Notes: generated by a model not told the origin, from the letters alone. A DNA stretch of 64,000 nt from Schizochytrium sp. TIO01 (GCA_004764695.1 SMSO01000033.1:1317001-1381000), one strand, 5' to 3'; counted from the first letter of the stretch, positions 42,053-53,220 are shown. Translations and numbers: made by a program.

Positions 42053-43007
42053 TATTGCGTTGGAACTGCAATGCCGGGTTAGCCAGATTGACTTCGCTTG
42101 ACGAGCTCGGGCTTTCAAAGCTACGACGCAGACACGTGAAGGCGGTTTAGAGCGCTCTTTGGCCTTTTTCTATGATACTGTGATGGTAGGCAGATAGGTT
42201 AGGTAGGTATAGGTATACTTAGGTTTTAAATGTGTTTTTCGTGGCGGCCGCCATCATCAAACATCGGATCAGACTGCACCTTCTTGCAGGTGCATGCATA
42301 CACGTCGGCGTCTTTGGTAGAAAACTTGAGAGATTTATAGAAGTCGATCGACTTTGCGGGTCAGAATGTGTCCCTCGTGAGAACTACCTGGTGAAGTATT
42401 GTAACTACGTACTCAAAGAATCGCGAGCGCACACAGTTTGCAAAAGTTGCACGACCTAATAAACGAAGTAGGTACAGACAAGGAACAACGCTTCGGGTTA
42501 ATGAAATCATTTTTGATGGAATAGAAACAATTGAGGAAGATCAATTTCGAAGATACGTACGGATTTTAAGGCCGGTCACATAGACGAAGTAGTATGCACG
42601 TATGCACTCGATACTGTGATAGCATCCTTCTAGTAGAACGTTAATTATTGAGACTAGGTAATAACTTTTTTCTTCTTTTTTCATTGTAACTTTTTTCTTC
42701 TTTTTTCATTGTTTACAATTAGAAAGAGTAGAAGGAGGAGGAGTAGAAGTGTTTTGACTTTGAGAGGGTTCAAAGGCAAAACTACAACTCGAGTTGACAA
42801 GACACCTGAACAGACTGCCCTGGGCATCCTTGGAGCAGCACTCGCAAGCTATCATTTGATCCACTGGCTTGGAGGTACTTAAGATAAGCTTCAGGCGAAG
42901 CAGGTACTAGTATCAGCGCCCCGCCCTCGGAGGAGAGTCGAGCTGTAGGGCTCACCCCTCATCAGACTTTCGGAGTGAGGTATTTACTTACTACTTTCCC
43001 CTGTACA
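42053..43007. other. Divergent promoter region between pICln and the small membrane protein
   Basis: About 950 bases between divergent genes. It contains a perfect 25-bp tandem duplication of a pyrimidine-rich sequence at 42662-42711, followed by ACAATTAG, which looks like a 3' splice site, and then an open frame without an ATG (42724-42882) ending in TAA. That frame may be an exon of a small unannotated gene; see the findings. Confidence 0.4.
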
Positions 43008-43559
43008 ATGTCGGACCTTGAGGAATTGACAGATGAACAAAAACGAATGATTGCGGTTGGTACAGGCCTACTGGCAGTAGTTGTGGCGGCTAAAGCATTT
43101 CCAGCGCAGTTTATTGCACTCTGTGCAAGTGCAGCTGTATATTTGACGCTGCAAAAGCCAGAACCCGAAACCTTTCGACCCTTCTTTGAACAATGGTTTA
43201 AGAGTGTTTTTTATCCCATGTTTTCAGCTCAACTCGATAAGGAACTCCGGGAAAGAGCACGCCGGCATGCGCACCAAGGTCATATTCTCCAGAGTTTGGG
43301 AAACTCTGCAATGAGTATGCTAGCAAGGTCAACCACAAATTTCCAATCTTCTGTCCTGCTAGAAGCCATTCTTCAGCAAAACCCGATGGTTATTCAAGAC
43401 CGAGGTCCGTATTTGAGTGTCACCGTTAATCTAGGATCTTCAGAACACCCAAATAGGGTAACCTTCTGGGGAGTTCATGGTCAGTGGATGCTTGCTCCAT
43501 ACATTGTGATTGATACAAGCGCTCGAATTTTAGGAGAGAATGCAGCTCATTCGATGTGA
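43008..43559 (+). CDS. Small membrane-anchored protein, function unknown
   Basis: The protein is 183 residues from the ATG at 43008; the longer frame begins at GTG. An acidic N-terminus (SDLEELTDEQKR) is followed by a hydrophobic stretch at about 15-48 that could span a membrane once or form a hairpin, then a soluble domain with FRPFFEQWFKSVFYPMF, a basic helix (KELRERARRHAHQGH) and a beta-rich C-terminus (YLSVTVNLGS, NRVTFWGVHGQWMLAPYIVID). The regular alternation and even codon use make it a convincing gene. I recognise no family. A small organelle-membrane protein is the natural inference from the N-terminal anchor. Confidence 0.75.
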   Translation: MSDLEELTDEQKRMIAVGTGLLAVVVAAKAFPAQFIALCASAAVYLTLQKPEPETFRPFFEQWFKSVFYPMFSAQLDKELRERARRHAHQGHILQSLGNSAMSMLARSTTNFQSSVLLEAILQQNPMVIQDRGPYLSVTVNLGSSEHPNRVTFWGVHGQWMLAPYIVIDTSARILGENAAHSM

Positions 43560-44211
43560 TCTTAAACAAACGGAAACGCAACATATTTGTATATCATGTT
43601 TAGAGAATGCAGACACTTCTTTTGCAAGATCAAGAATTCCAGAAGATGACCAAAATCACAGAAAGCTTCTCTTCAACTCTTGAAGACAATCATAATAGGA
43701 AAATGTAAGACAATATAAAGAGACTAACTACTATCAGTATTGCTGACAACCCCATACAATACAAACCTAATGGTTTTGCGTCTGCGTGGAAATGTTCAAA
43801 ATTCACAATTATTTGAACCACGCTTGCCAAGCTAAACATCTTAAGTTGGTATACACATTTACCTTTGCAAAGATGGGCTGCGGTTGTCGAGCATTAAACA
43901 AAACGGAGACGAGAGAAAATTGAGTGATAGAACACGTTTGCGGACACGGTGGCCAGGTAGACTCAAAACAACACGCGTCTTTTGAAATAACCATATTTCC
44001 TATAATAAAAAATCTTGGGTTGGTACTCAAAAGTATTTTATGCGTGTGTAGAATGCTGTCTTGGGATACCTTGATGTGGCATCGTACATGAGTGTCGCAA
44101 TTTTTAATCTGAAATGTGGGGAGGAGGACGGTGTACATGTTGCTGCCAAAGTCGTAGTGATCCTAGCAAGCGCAAACAACACGGGAATGGTACATGGGGT
44201 ATGTTCATTGT
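43560..44211. other. Convergent intergenic region
   Basis: About 650 bases between the 3' ends of the small membrane protein gene (plus) and the SPX gene (minus). It has AT-rich 3' flanks and no supported gene. The 109-codon minus-strand frame at 43809-44138 starts close to the SPX stop and is probably spurious. Confidence 0.4.
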
Positions 44212-45384
44212 TCACGCAGTCTTGGACTCTAGCTTGGAGGACTGAGTGTCAAGCTTGGCATGCATCTCTGCAGCTTGCATCAGTGATGAGAGTGGGTCAA
44301 GCGGTCGGTATTGCTCACCGCAGTGGTTCAGCAAAGTACGTGGACGCTTCATAGGGCGCGTATTGACTACGTTCTTGAACTGTGGCTGAGACTGAAGGCC
44401 AAGCTTGTTCGTAGTGGCACCAAGTTGCTCCTTACGGTCTCCCTTGTATTCAATGGTGTGTTGAATACCCTTTCGGCTATGCATACTTGTCGGTGAGACA
44501 GTCGGTGAGACCTGAGGCTTGGCAAAGCGATGACGCTTGTTCAGGGAAGACTGGTTGGCAGCAGAAATATTGACACTGTTGGCCATCCCTTTGTTTTTTT
44601 GGTTGTTGTTGATGTTCGTGTTGTAGCGTCCACGAACAGCGTTTGAAATATGCGGCTTGAGGTTGTTTTTCTTCAGCTGAGGATATTGAGTAATACCACT
44701 GTTATCTTCTTCGTCATTGAGTTGTTTGGCTTGGGAGGCCCTAATAGACTCTGCAAACTCGTCAACGGCGTGTCTACGTGAGGCGATGGAGACAGTGCCA
44801 GACTTGAGTGCTTCGTACTCCTCAGCCAAAATCTCAAGCGCCTTCTTGAGCGTAGTGTGGTATGCAAAGGGTTGTTCATTAACCATTTTGAGCATATACT
44901 TGTCCCGCGTTTGAAAGCCAGTGACCTTGTCATGCTTCTTAAGAATCTTGGTGAACCCGCAATAGTTTAGCACAGCAAAATTCCGCAAGAGCACAAGGTG
45001 CCGGTGAACAACTGTGAGACGTTGAACAATGGAGTTGAGGTGTTGGTCAACGAGAGATTTGCGTTCAATACGAGCTGCTTCAATGACGTGTAGCATTTGA
45101 AGGAACTGGGTGAGCGCTCTACGCTCGAGCTCCGCGAAGATGTTGGATACTTTGGTGAGCTCTTTGCGGAGAAAGAGGAAGAAGTTTTTCTCATCCTGGT
45201 TCTTCATGATCTCCGAGACAGCCACGTTGGTCTTGGGCTCTGACGATTTTCCGTCCGAGACATCTCGTGAGGCCTCGAACGTTTTCAAGAGCTTCTTAAG
45301 CTGCTTGTAGTCTAGCCAACATTCTGCTTTGCAGAGCGATGTGGATGTTGAAGCAGCATGTGCAATCTTTTTGCCAAACTTCAT
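44212..45384 (-). CDS. SPX-domain protein (inositol pyrophosphate / phosphate sensing)
   Basis: SPX domains bind inositol pyrophosphates and report cellular phosphate status. The 390-residue protein starts with MKFGKKI, the usual SPX N-terminus, at an ATG. The domain fills residues 1 to about 190: WLDYKQLKKLLK (22-34) carries the Tyr and Lys residues of the ligand-binding surface, EKNFFLFLRKELTKVSNIFAE is the long helix, and NYCGFTKILKKHDK (140-153) is the conserved Lys-rich helix. The remaining 200 residues are Gln-, Asn-, Ser- and Lys-rich and show no second domain: no EXS, RING, MFS or VTC catalytic region. It is therefore an SPX-only type, likely a regulator of phosphate response. The key lysines are present, so ligand binding is expected. 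Confidence 0.92.
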   Translation of the reverse strand: MKFGKKIAHAASTSTSLCKAECWLDYKQLKKLLKTFEASRDVSDGKSSEPKTNVAVSEIMKNQDEKNFFLFLRKELTKVSNIFAELERRALTQFLQMLHVIEAARIERKSLVDQHLNSIVQRLTVVHRHLVLLRNFAVLNYCGFTKILKKHDKVTGFQTRDKYMLKMVNEQPFAYHTTLKKALEILAEEYEALKSGTVSIASRRHAVDEFAESIRASQAKQLNDEEDNSGITQYPQLKKNNLKPHISNAVRGRYNTNINNNQKNKGMANSVNISAANQSSLNKRHRFAKPQVSPTVSPTSMHSRKGIQHTIEYKGDRKEQLGATTNKLGLQSQPQFKNVVNTRPMKRPRTLLNHCGEQYRPLDPLSSLMQAAEMHAKLDTQSSKLESKTA

Positions 45385-47600
45385 CTTGTGCCTTCTCTAT
45401 AGTCTGTAGATGAGAACTTCGATTCTTCGGCGGGCCTCACGAAACCGAGTCTGCCTGCTTTCCTGATGGACCTAATCTGGTTGGACACGAGAAAGAACGT
45501 TGTGGATCGAAGACAGCACCTTTAACTCTCCTTTGCTACTCTACCAAATGTGACTCGCAAGTCTGTTTGGGTCCTGCGCCGCGAGAAAGGTATGGTGTAC
45601 AGGTAACCTCGTCTTTTCTCTGTCTTTCTTTCCTCCTCCGTGGGCACAGCACAAGCTATTTTAGGAAAGGGAGGGTCTACTCAGCCAGAAACTGCTGAAT
45701 TCGTTGGGAACCACAGAAGCAGAAGATCGCACAGAGAAAGTTACTTTGAGATGATCTATGCACCTCCAGCAATCTAAGACCAGGGCGCAACCAGGCCTCT
45801 CCGCCGCCTGATTAGAGTTTTAATCGACCCGCAACTCGTGAAGATCCGCAGATGCTCCTTCGGCCAACCGCGCAGTTGGTCCAAGAGTAAAATATAAATG
45901 AATAGAACGACGGATGTTGGAATCAACAGGGAATAAACTGAGATTGCTTGCTTCCCAACAATAAAACAAATGACCGGCTTACCACGGACAAAGATATGCC
46001 CACTTTCGCCAAGGCCACGAAGCTTTGTGCGTAGTCGTCCTTGAATATTTATATGGTGCGTTGAATTCCACCAAGAACAAGCGGGGCAGACAGGGGAGCA
46101 ATCAAGTGATCGCGGCAAGTTGTCTTCTAGCTGCACCTACTTTCCTGCTGTGCTTGCTGTGTCTCGACTTTCCCTTTTACTTACTTCCCGTTGACTCTCT
46201 CAAAACTTTGTGCCGAGTAATGAGGACCTCAAGAAATATAGAAACAAAGAACCGCCGCCAGCGTTTCAAAGCTACTCTGCGCAAACGCCCTCCTTCTCTC
46301 CACCACGCGTCCACAGCACCTCGGTCCTCAGGAGCGACCAGGTAGAGCCTCCGAATATGAGCACGACGACCCGAGCGAAACACAGGCCACGACCTAACGC
46401 AACGCAGCGAAGCGTACAAAGCAGGCAGCCAAATGAGGGTTTGCTGGTCCTTCCTTTCTCCCTCTTCTCTCCCTTCCTTTTCCCTCTTGTTTTCATAAAA
46501 ACGTTTTACTCTCTTTCTACAAAAAAGAGAAAAGGTCTTCTTCTCTCTTTCTCTTTCTCTTTCTCTTTCGATTGAAATCCTTTTAATTCCCCAGAAAGTG
46601 GTAACCAAAGTAATCACACCGCCCGGGAGTAGCAAGCCTCTTGGTCGAGGACTGGAGAGAGGCGGCGGCTGAAAGCTAATGAGGGCCTTCTCCTTTTCGC
46701 GAGACGGCCTCTCTTGAGGATCGTAGGCTTAGTACTTACAGGTTGCTCTGCGGTCTCGAAGTCCAGAACGTTTGCTGTTCATTTGCTTCAATTCGCTCAC
46801 TCGAGCTTTTCTTTTACTTTCTTTAAATCGTTGAAAGTTTACTTGCTTTCTTACTTACTTCCCTTTTTTCCCACTTTTTTTTTTTTTTTAAATAATATTA
46901 GTATTTAATTTTAAATAATAAAAAAAAAACTTCTGAAATTTAGAAAAACAATTATATATAATAATATATGTAGCATATTCATAAAAGAAGCTTGTTTATT
47001 CTCTCGCTCACTCCGGGAGTCTCTCAAAGCGCTCACTGTCTGCAAATATAATATAGCAGGCTTAGTTTTTAATCTAATCACTGTTGTGGGGAGAAGGCAA
47101 AGTGAAGTATCCTTTAGTTGCTTTCTTTCCTGAGTCGCTCGTTTTCGCCCTTTTCTTCCATGATGGTCTGTTTATTTGCACGCCTGGCTTTCTCCACTGA
47201 GATAGACAATCTGGAAGCAAGCCTCCTAGTATTTCTACTGTATTGAATCTGTAGCCCAGACCTTATCCGTACTAAGATAAACAACATACACTATAAATCC
47301 GGCGTCTATATATCGAATCTTGTAGCTTTCTACTGTGGGATGCTTTCGACCACTATACCACTGAGCATCTGAGTCGCAGAGGCACATCGAGGAGCTGTGG
47401 AGAAAAAGTAATGGGAGATTCGAAAAGACGCCGACCCTGCCCTTGCGTTGGACTGAGATTCTCTTCAGTGGGCCGCAGAGGAAAGGCAGCACCTTCAGGA
47501 GGTTATTCCACTGGCTTTTACGCAGACCCTGCGTGCTAAAAATCTGACCTGCCCTGCATCTTAGGCCCTCATACCTCAATTCAGATCGGTCTTTCCATAA
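45385..47600. other. Intergenic region upstream of the SPX gene
   Basis: About 2.2 kb with no supported gene. It includes a CTTTCT repeat near 46,543-46,570 and AT-rich DNA around 46,860-46,990. The frames of 100-150 codons here are Arg-, Glu- or Ser-rich shadows of purine/pyrimidine tracts. A tRNA-like segment lies near 47,310-47,373. Confidence 0.45.
47310..47373 (-). other. Degenerate tRNA-like segment (possible tRNA-derived repeat)
   Basis: On the minus strand a segment begins GATGCTCAGTGGTATAGTGG, with a good Pol III A box (TGGTATAGTGG), and about 30 bases later has ATTCGAT like a T loop. The acceptor and T stems do not pair, so it is not an intact tRNA. It may be a tRNA pseudogene or the head of a SINE. 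Only one copy is seen in the window. Confidence 0.3.
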
Positions 47601-47845
47601 TCCCCGCAGCAGAACTCTCCTTCTTCCCCAACCTGATGAAGACTATGGCTTCCTTATCTGATCTGTCCCCTCTAAGATGCAGACTCCACTGTCAACGGCG
47701 GGACGAAGCCGAGCTGTCAGAGGCCGCGTGGCGACATGGCCAAGATTCGAAAGCTTGGTACTTTCTGACCATGGACCAGCGGTGTCTTCCACTTTCGCCT
47801 CTCTGTCTCTGTTGCTCTTGGCGCTTCCTTTTAAAATCAGAGCTG

Positions 47846-47895
47846 CAGAAGAAGAAGAAGAAGAAGAAGAAGAAGAAGAAGAAGAAGAAGAAGAA
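47846..47895. repeat. (GAA)n microsatellite
   Basis: About 16 GAA triplets, followed by AAAAG. GAA/TTC tracts of this kind can form triplex DNA. They give poly-Lys, poly-Glu or poly-Ser artefact frames. Confidence 0.95.
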
Positions 47896-48057
47896 AAGCA
47901 TATGCAGTTGGACAGAGTTCGCAGGGCGACCAACATTCTTCTGTTTCCTCAGAGCCCGGTGCGCCCAAAAGCGAGCGCTCTTGCAAAGGCAGGCCTACCG
48001 CTGTTCGGTTTACTCGCTTGCTTGCTTCTCACGGGCCAAAGCTCTCCCGCCACACCC

Positions 48058-48390
48058 TTTGTTTGTTTGTTTGTTTGTTTGTTTGTTTGTTTGTTTGCTT
48101 ATTTGTTTGTTTATTCAAAGTTTGTTTATTTGTTTATTTGATTGTTTGTTTGTTCAAAGTTTGTTTGTCTGCTTGTTCAAAGTTTGTTTGTCTGTTTGTT
48201 CAAAGTTTGTTTGTTTGTCTGCTTGTTCAAAGTTTGTCTGCTTGTTCAAAGTTTGTTTGTTTGTTCAAAGTTTGTTTATTTGTTCAAAGTTTGTCTGTTT
48301 GTTCAATCTTTGTTTGTTTGTTTGTTTGTTCAGAATTTGTTCAGAGTTTCTTTGTTTCCTTGTGTATTCAAACTTTCTTTGTTTCTTTGT
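48058..48390. repeat. (GTTT)n and GTTCAAAGTTT minisatellite mixture
   Basis: About ten pure GTTT units pass into about 14 irregular repeats built from GTTTGT plus TCAAA. The units are 16-28 bases long and share TTGTTCAAAGTTTGT. All frames over it are repeat-derived. Confidence 0.9.
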
Positions 48391-49085
48391 CTGTCGGGTA
48401 TCGTGCCAACCTTCTTGAGCGCTGACTTATACTTCATCCTCCTTGGCATTCATTGAATTCTGCAAGATCCAGCACCCTCATCTATCATGCCGTTTGTTCC
48501 CCATCCACCATCCTCTTTTCCATCTAGCCAGTTTTCAGAACCTGCACTCTCCCTCTCTCTCTCCGTCACGAGTGCTAAAGATACATTCATTCATTCATAT
48601 ATTCATACATTCATACATTCATTCATACATCCACGGATTCCAGTCTTCCGGAGTCCTTCACGGCGCCAATTCGAGCCCGCTCGGCGAACGAACAAGCGTG
48701 CTCTCGATTCCATCTCAGTTTCTACACGCAAGCCACCACGCAAGCAAGCACCAGCCAGGCCTCCATAGCTCGTAGCCGGCCAGGCGAGCTTGCTCGCGAG
48801 CAGAACTTGAAACCAGCTGGGCTTGGAGCACGGCATTAGCGGCACTGGCGGCGTTAGCGGCGTTAGCGGCGTTAGCGGCAGCGACGCCTTACAGCGCAGC
48901 AGAGACGGGAGAAGCCCCTCAGGCTGCCTGCCTGGCGCTGCGCGGGTCGAGGGATGCGAAGGACGTGCGTGTCTTCTTCAGGAGAGGGCGCTCGAGACAG
49001 ACGGCTTTCTTTGGCAGGCTGAGGCGAGCGCCCCTTCGATTTGGGAATGAATGCCCAACGAACGGAGGAGCAGCGGCGATATGAA

Positions 49086-49113
49086 CGACGATTCGAATCG
49101 ATTCGAATCGTCG
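49086..49113. repeat. 28-bp perfect palindrome
   Basis: The sequence reads CGACGATTCGAATC then GATTCGAATCGTCG, exactly equal to its reverse complement over 28 bases with no spacer. The match stops at both flanks. Confidence 0.95.
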
Positions 49114-51337
49114 ATCGTTTCCAATCGTCGATGGAATCAGCCGTCTCAGACGGAGGCCGCAGATCCGCGCGAGCAGCGGCTGGCCCAGGCTGGCTGGCTG
49201 GAGAGCTTGACGCGAGAGATGGCCACGCGACGCAAGGAAACAAAGCAAGCAAGCAAGCAAGCAAGAAGCAAGAGGCTTCTTGGATTTTAGGATGAAAAAC
49301 TCCATTTCGTGAAATCGATGACCTTTGCCTTTGCACGCAGTCCACGATCGCAGAGACGACTGAAGAAGATGGACTTCGATCGAATGAAGCAGACGCTGCG
49401 AGTTTATCTTGAACGATTCATGATTCAATGATTCAATGAATGAATGAATGAATCGATCGATCAATGGAATGGAATGGCTCAATGAATCGATGGATGGATG
49501 GATGAATGGATGAATAGATGAACCGTGATGCCACGACGGTCATCGTGACCGACTGTGCAGCCACTGCTTCACTGCTTCACTGGTTGCTGTTGGTCAGTAA
49601 GTCAATCGTCCCTGTCGTGGACCCGACCCATCCATCGCCCGCTCAGTCAGGGAGAACCCCTTTGCGTTCCTGCCTGCTGTTCACTTCATTGGCTTCCCAC
49701 TCCTATGCTACGGAGAGTCTCAGGTTCTTGTGAGACAAACTCTTTTCTTCTCGCTCCTCCAAGCGACGACGAGCGAAACAGCATAACAGCAAACAGCATA
49801 ACAGCAAACAGCATAACAGCAAAAGCCCGCGTAAGCGACAGCTTCCCTCGCGCAACCGTTGTCGCACATTTCCTTATGTATTCCCATTACTAAGAGAAAA
49901 AGAAAGGAAACTCGCTTTTCTCTCTCTCCTTTCCTCCTCAGTCCCATGAAAACCAAAACCGTGCCTGTCTGTCTGTCTGTCTGTCCGTGTGTAAGAACCA
50001 TGAAAGTGATAAATGAGTTAGCTAGCAGCTACCTGCTACCATGTGAGAAGGCGGAGCACGAGCTTTGGACAAGTTTGTTGGAACGAGGGTGCTGCTGCTC
50101 TACTTACTATCCGATGATAACGCACCCGATCTTCAAACTTGCGCTTGCCACGTCCCTGAGGGCCTTCTTCCTCCTCTGCTCTCTCTGCTCGAAAGACGTG
50201 TTCCAAAGCCTGAGGAAGCGCGACAACGTAGCACCTCTTCACCGGCCTGCGGAGAGAATGAATGAATATTGTGGAATCATATTCGAAGATCAATTCTTTC
50301 TTTCACTTTTCTTTCAAACCGCCTTAAAACGAAAACATTTATTCTATTTTATTCTTTAATATTTTAAACATGTGTGTTTTTACTGTTAAAATAATAAAAG
50401 GGCTCCAGGGAAAGAAAAGAACCGTAAGAGGGGGAAGAAGGGCAGGATTCGAGGTATGGTCAAGACTTTATCACTTCAAACGAAAATACTTCTTCTTCTT
50501 CTTCTTCTTCTTTTCTTTTCTTTTATGTAGAAAATATATGCATATGATATAACTAAAATGGTAAGTTAATAATAGAAAAGACCTCCGCACGACAATAGAA
50601 TAAATAAAATAGTATGTATGCGTGAATGTATGTATGTATTCATCCAGCTAATCGGTGTTCTGGGGTTTCTGTTTATGTTTTGGTCGATAGGCCGGTGCAA
50701 ATTAGTAATTTTGTTAAAGTATCCTCTGCCCACCTACGAGTAGATAGCTAGCTAGGTAGGTAGATAATTGACACGGATCAGATCTGCATTTAGGTTTGCA
50801 ATGAATGAATGAATGAATGAATGAATGAATGAGATCGATCGATTGATTGAAACTAGCTCGCTCGCTCGCTCGCTCGGTAGTTCTTGCTGCTGTTCTCCGA
50901 ATCTCCTTCGCTTCGCGCCTCCAAGTCGTCCTGAGGACCATCTCGGCGAGGACCATCTCCGCCTCAAACAGCGACAGATGGCGGCGGCGCAATCAATACG
51001 TGAAGGCCTCCCTCCGCGAGCGAGACCAATCGAAATTGAGCGACGCCCAAACGTGAATTCATTCATGAATTGAAGGAATGAATTGAAGGAATGAATCAGA
51101 ATGAATGAATCAGAATGAATGAATCAGAATGAATGAACCATCGAATGAAATCTGTGCAGTCGTCGGAATCCAAGCTCGACTTGAATGCGAAGAGCTCGCA
51201 CACGCTGGGCAGGAAGGCGGCCTCCCTCGCAGAGGCCAGCGAGCGATGCCCGGTGAATGAATGAGCTGAGCGAGAGTGATCTCGGGCGACAGTGCTCAGC
51301 GAAAGAGAGCAGGCGGAGCAGAGTCTGTCTGTCTGTG

Positions 51338-51585
51338 TGTTTGTTTGTTTGTTTGTTTGTTTGTTATTGTTTGTTTGTTTGTTTGTTTGTTTGTTTGTTT
51401 GTTTGTTTGTTTGTTTGTTTGTTTGTTTGTTTGTTTGTTTGTTTGTTTGTTTGTTTGTTTGTTTGTTTGTTTGTTTGTTTGTTTGTTTGTTTGTTTGTTT
51501 GTTTGTTTGTTTGTTTGTTTGTTTGTTTGTTTGTTTGTTTGTAATTGTTTGTTTGTCTGTTTGTTTGTTTGTTTGTTTGAGTGTG
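51338..51585. repeat. Very long (GTTT)n tract
   Basis: About 60 tandem GTTT units over almost 250 bp, with interruptions GTTATT near 51,362 and GTAATT near 51,541. It is the longest microsatellite in the window. Both strands are open in several frames (Phe-Val-Cys-Leu one way, Asn-Lys-Gln-Thr the other), none of them a gene. Confidence 0.97.
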
Positions 51586-51906
51586 TGCGAACGGTACCAA
51601 AGCAGCGCGATCAATCTTCTATCTTTCCGAGAGCGATCGTGAGAGTATCTTTCTGAAGGTTGCGACACTGAGGCGCTTCGACTTCAGGCCGGCGCCCACG
51701 AGTGCGGCTTTGCCTGTCATTGGGGCTCCGTCACCAAGATGGTCCTGGAATGCAGGAGGAGGAGTTACGCGGGAGCGGCGAAGCGGCGAAGCGGCGAAGC
51801 CTTCCTTCAGAAGAGATGCGGACTCCCGAATCGTGGACTGCGTAGCTAGCTAGCTAGCTAATGCTGCAGGTCGGGCGGAAGCCAAACAATAACAATCGAT
51901 CACTCG

Positions 51907-51960
51907 CTCATTCATTCATTCATTCATTCATTCATTCATTCTCATTCATTCATTCATTCA
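51907..51960. repeat. (CATT)n microsatellite
   Basis: About 13 CATT units with one CTCATT interruption. An AGCT repeat lies just upstream at about 51,842-51,860. Confidence 0.95.
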
Positions 51961-52585
51961 TGATGTCTGTCCTAATTAATTAGATAATAAGCCTGCGAAG
52001 CGTCTCTTCGACTTGAAAGAAGTTAGTTAGTTGTTCCCTGAGTTCTTTCATTTTGTTTTCTTTCTTTCTTTTAACAGAACCCTCACTTTCCCTGTGTTTT
52101 ACTTTTACTTTTACTTTTTCTTTTTTAAATAAATAGTGTTTTTTCTTTCTACTTTTTCTTTTTTAATTGCTTAAATTTTCAGTTTAAAAGAAATACTAAT
52201 CACGAATATTTTTTTTTTAATTTTTTTTTTTTCACTGATGATAGTTGGAACAACCCAACTTTCTCTGCTCTTTCCACTCCTCCTCTGATTTCAGGCGCGC
52301 TTTCGAAGGTTTACTCGAATCTTCTGTTGACGTGGTTCCTGTCGAATCGATCGAGTGAATGGACGGCCTTTGCATCTTGGACCAGCGTGATAGTTTCCAC
52401 TGCCTCGGAGGCAGAGGAGTCACTCGCGCTCGCCTCGACCCTGCGGCGCCACGAAAGCTCAAATGGCGCCCGCGCTTCAAGCAAGGCCTCACTCAACAAA
52501 CAAACGGGTGGGACGACATGCGACAAGTCCAACTTGCACTAGCCGAAGGTAGGCGCGAACGAGCGAATGAAGCAAAGTTGTGCTT

Positions 52586-52800
52586 CGAAGTTTGCTTCGA
52601 AGTTTGCTTGGATTTGCTTGGATTTGCTTGGATTTGCTCTAATTCGCTCTGATTTGATTTGATCTGATCTGATCTAATTTAATTTGATTCGATTTAATTT
52701 GATCTAATCTAATGTGATCTGCTTTGCTCTAATTTGATCCGCTTTGCTCTTATTTGATCTGCTTTGCTCTTATTTGATCTGCTTTGCTCTTATCCAATTT
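52586..52800. repeat. Drifting short-repeat block (GCTTCGAA to GATTT to GATCTGCTTTGCTCTTATTT)
   Basis: Successive blocks of different but related repeats: GAAGTTTGCTTC, then GGATTTGCTT, then GATTT/GATCT pentamers, then at least three nearly exact copies of a 20-base unit containing GATCTGCTTTGCTCTT. Each block shares words with the next. Confidence 0.8.
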
Positions 52801-53220
52801 ACTTTGCTTGGATTGCTTTGCTTTGCTCGCTTGGTCACTCGCGATGGTGATGGCGGTCGCCGCTGTATTCCTGTTTCCCTGGTCCCAACAACGGAGACCG
52901 CATCGAGGTCGGTCTCGCATCAAGGCTTAGTTAGTTACCCGCACAGCCCGAAAGGTGCTGCTTCCCGGCGCAGAGGGACTTGGTCCGCGCCCTTCTCCAC
53001 AGAGTCGCCACGACGACGCGAGGCAACAAGTCAATGCTGGCCAGCAACAGTACAGTACAGTCTTCTCTTCGCAGGCCCTCGGCAATGAATAATGCGGCGC
53101 TGGCTGCCCTCCCTGGGAATTCAAATCCATCGCCTTTTCAAATCCATCGCTTCGACGTCTCCCTCGGCGCCTTCCTCGACCAGCTTCAAAGAGCCAACGC
53201 GAGGGGCCTCGCCGCGCTCC

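Noticed and set aside
46025-46345. 106-codon plus-strand frame opposite minus-strand frames near 46 kb
   Set aside because: Arg/Leu/Ser-rich composition, no family resemblance and no support from context.
51364-51600. Long frames encoding NKQT or FVCL repeats on both strands
   Set aside because: They exist only because (GTTT)n has no stop codon in several frames; composition follows the repeat exactly.
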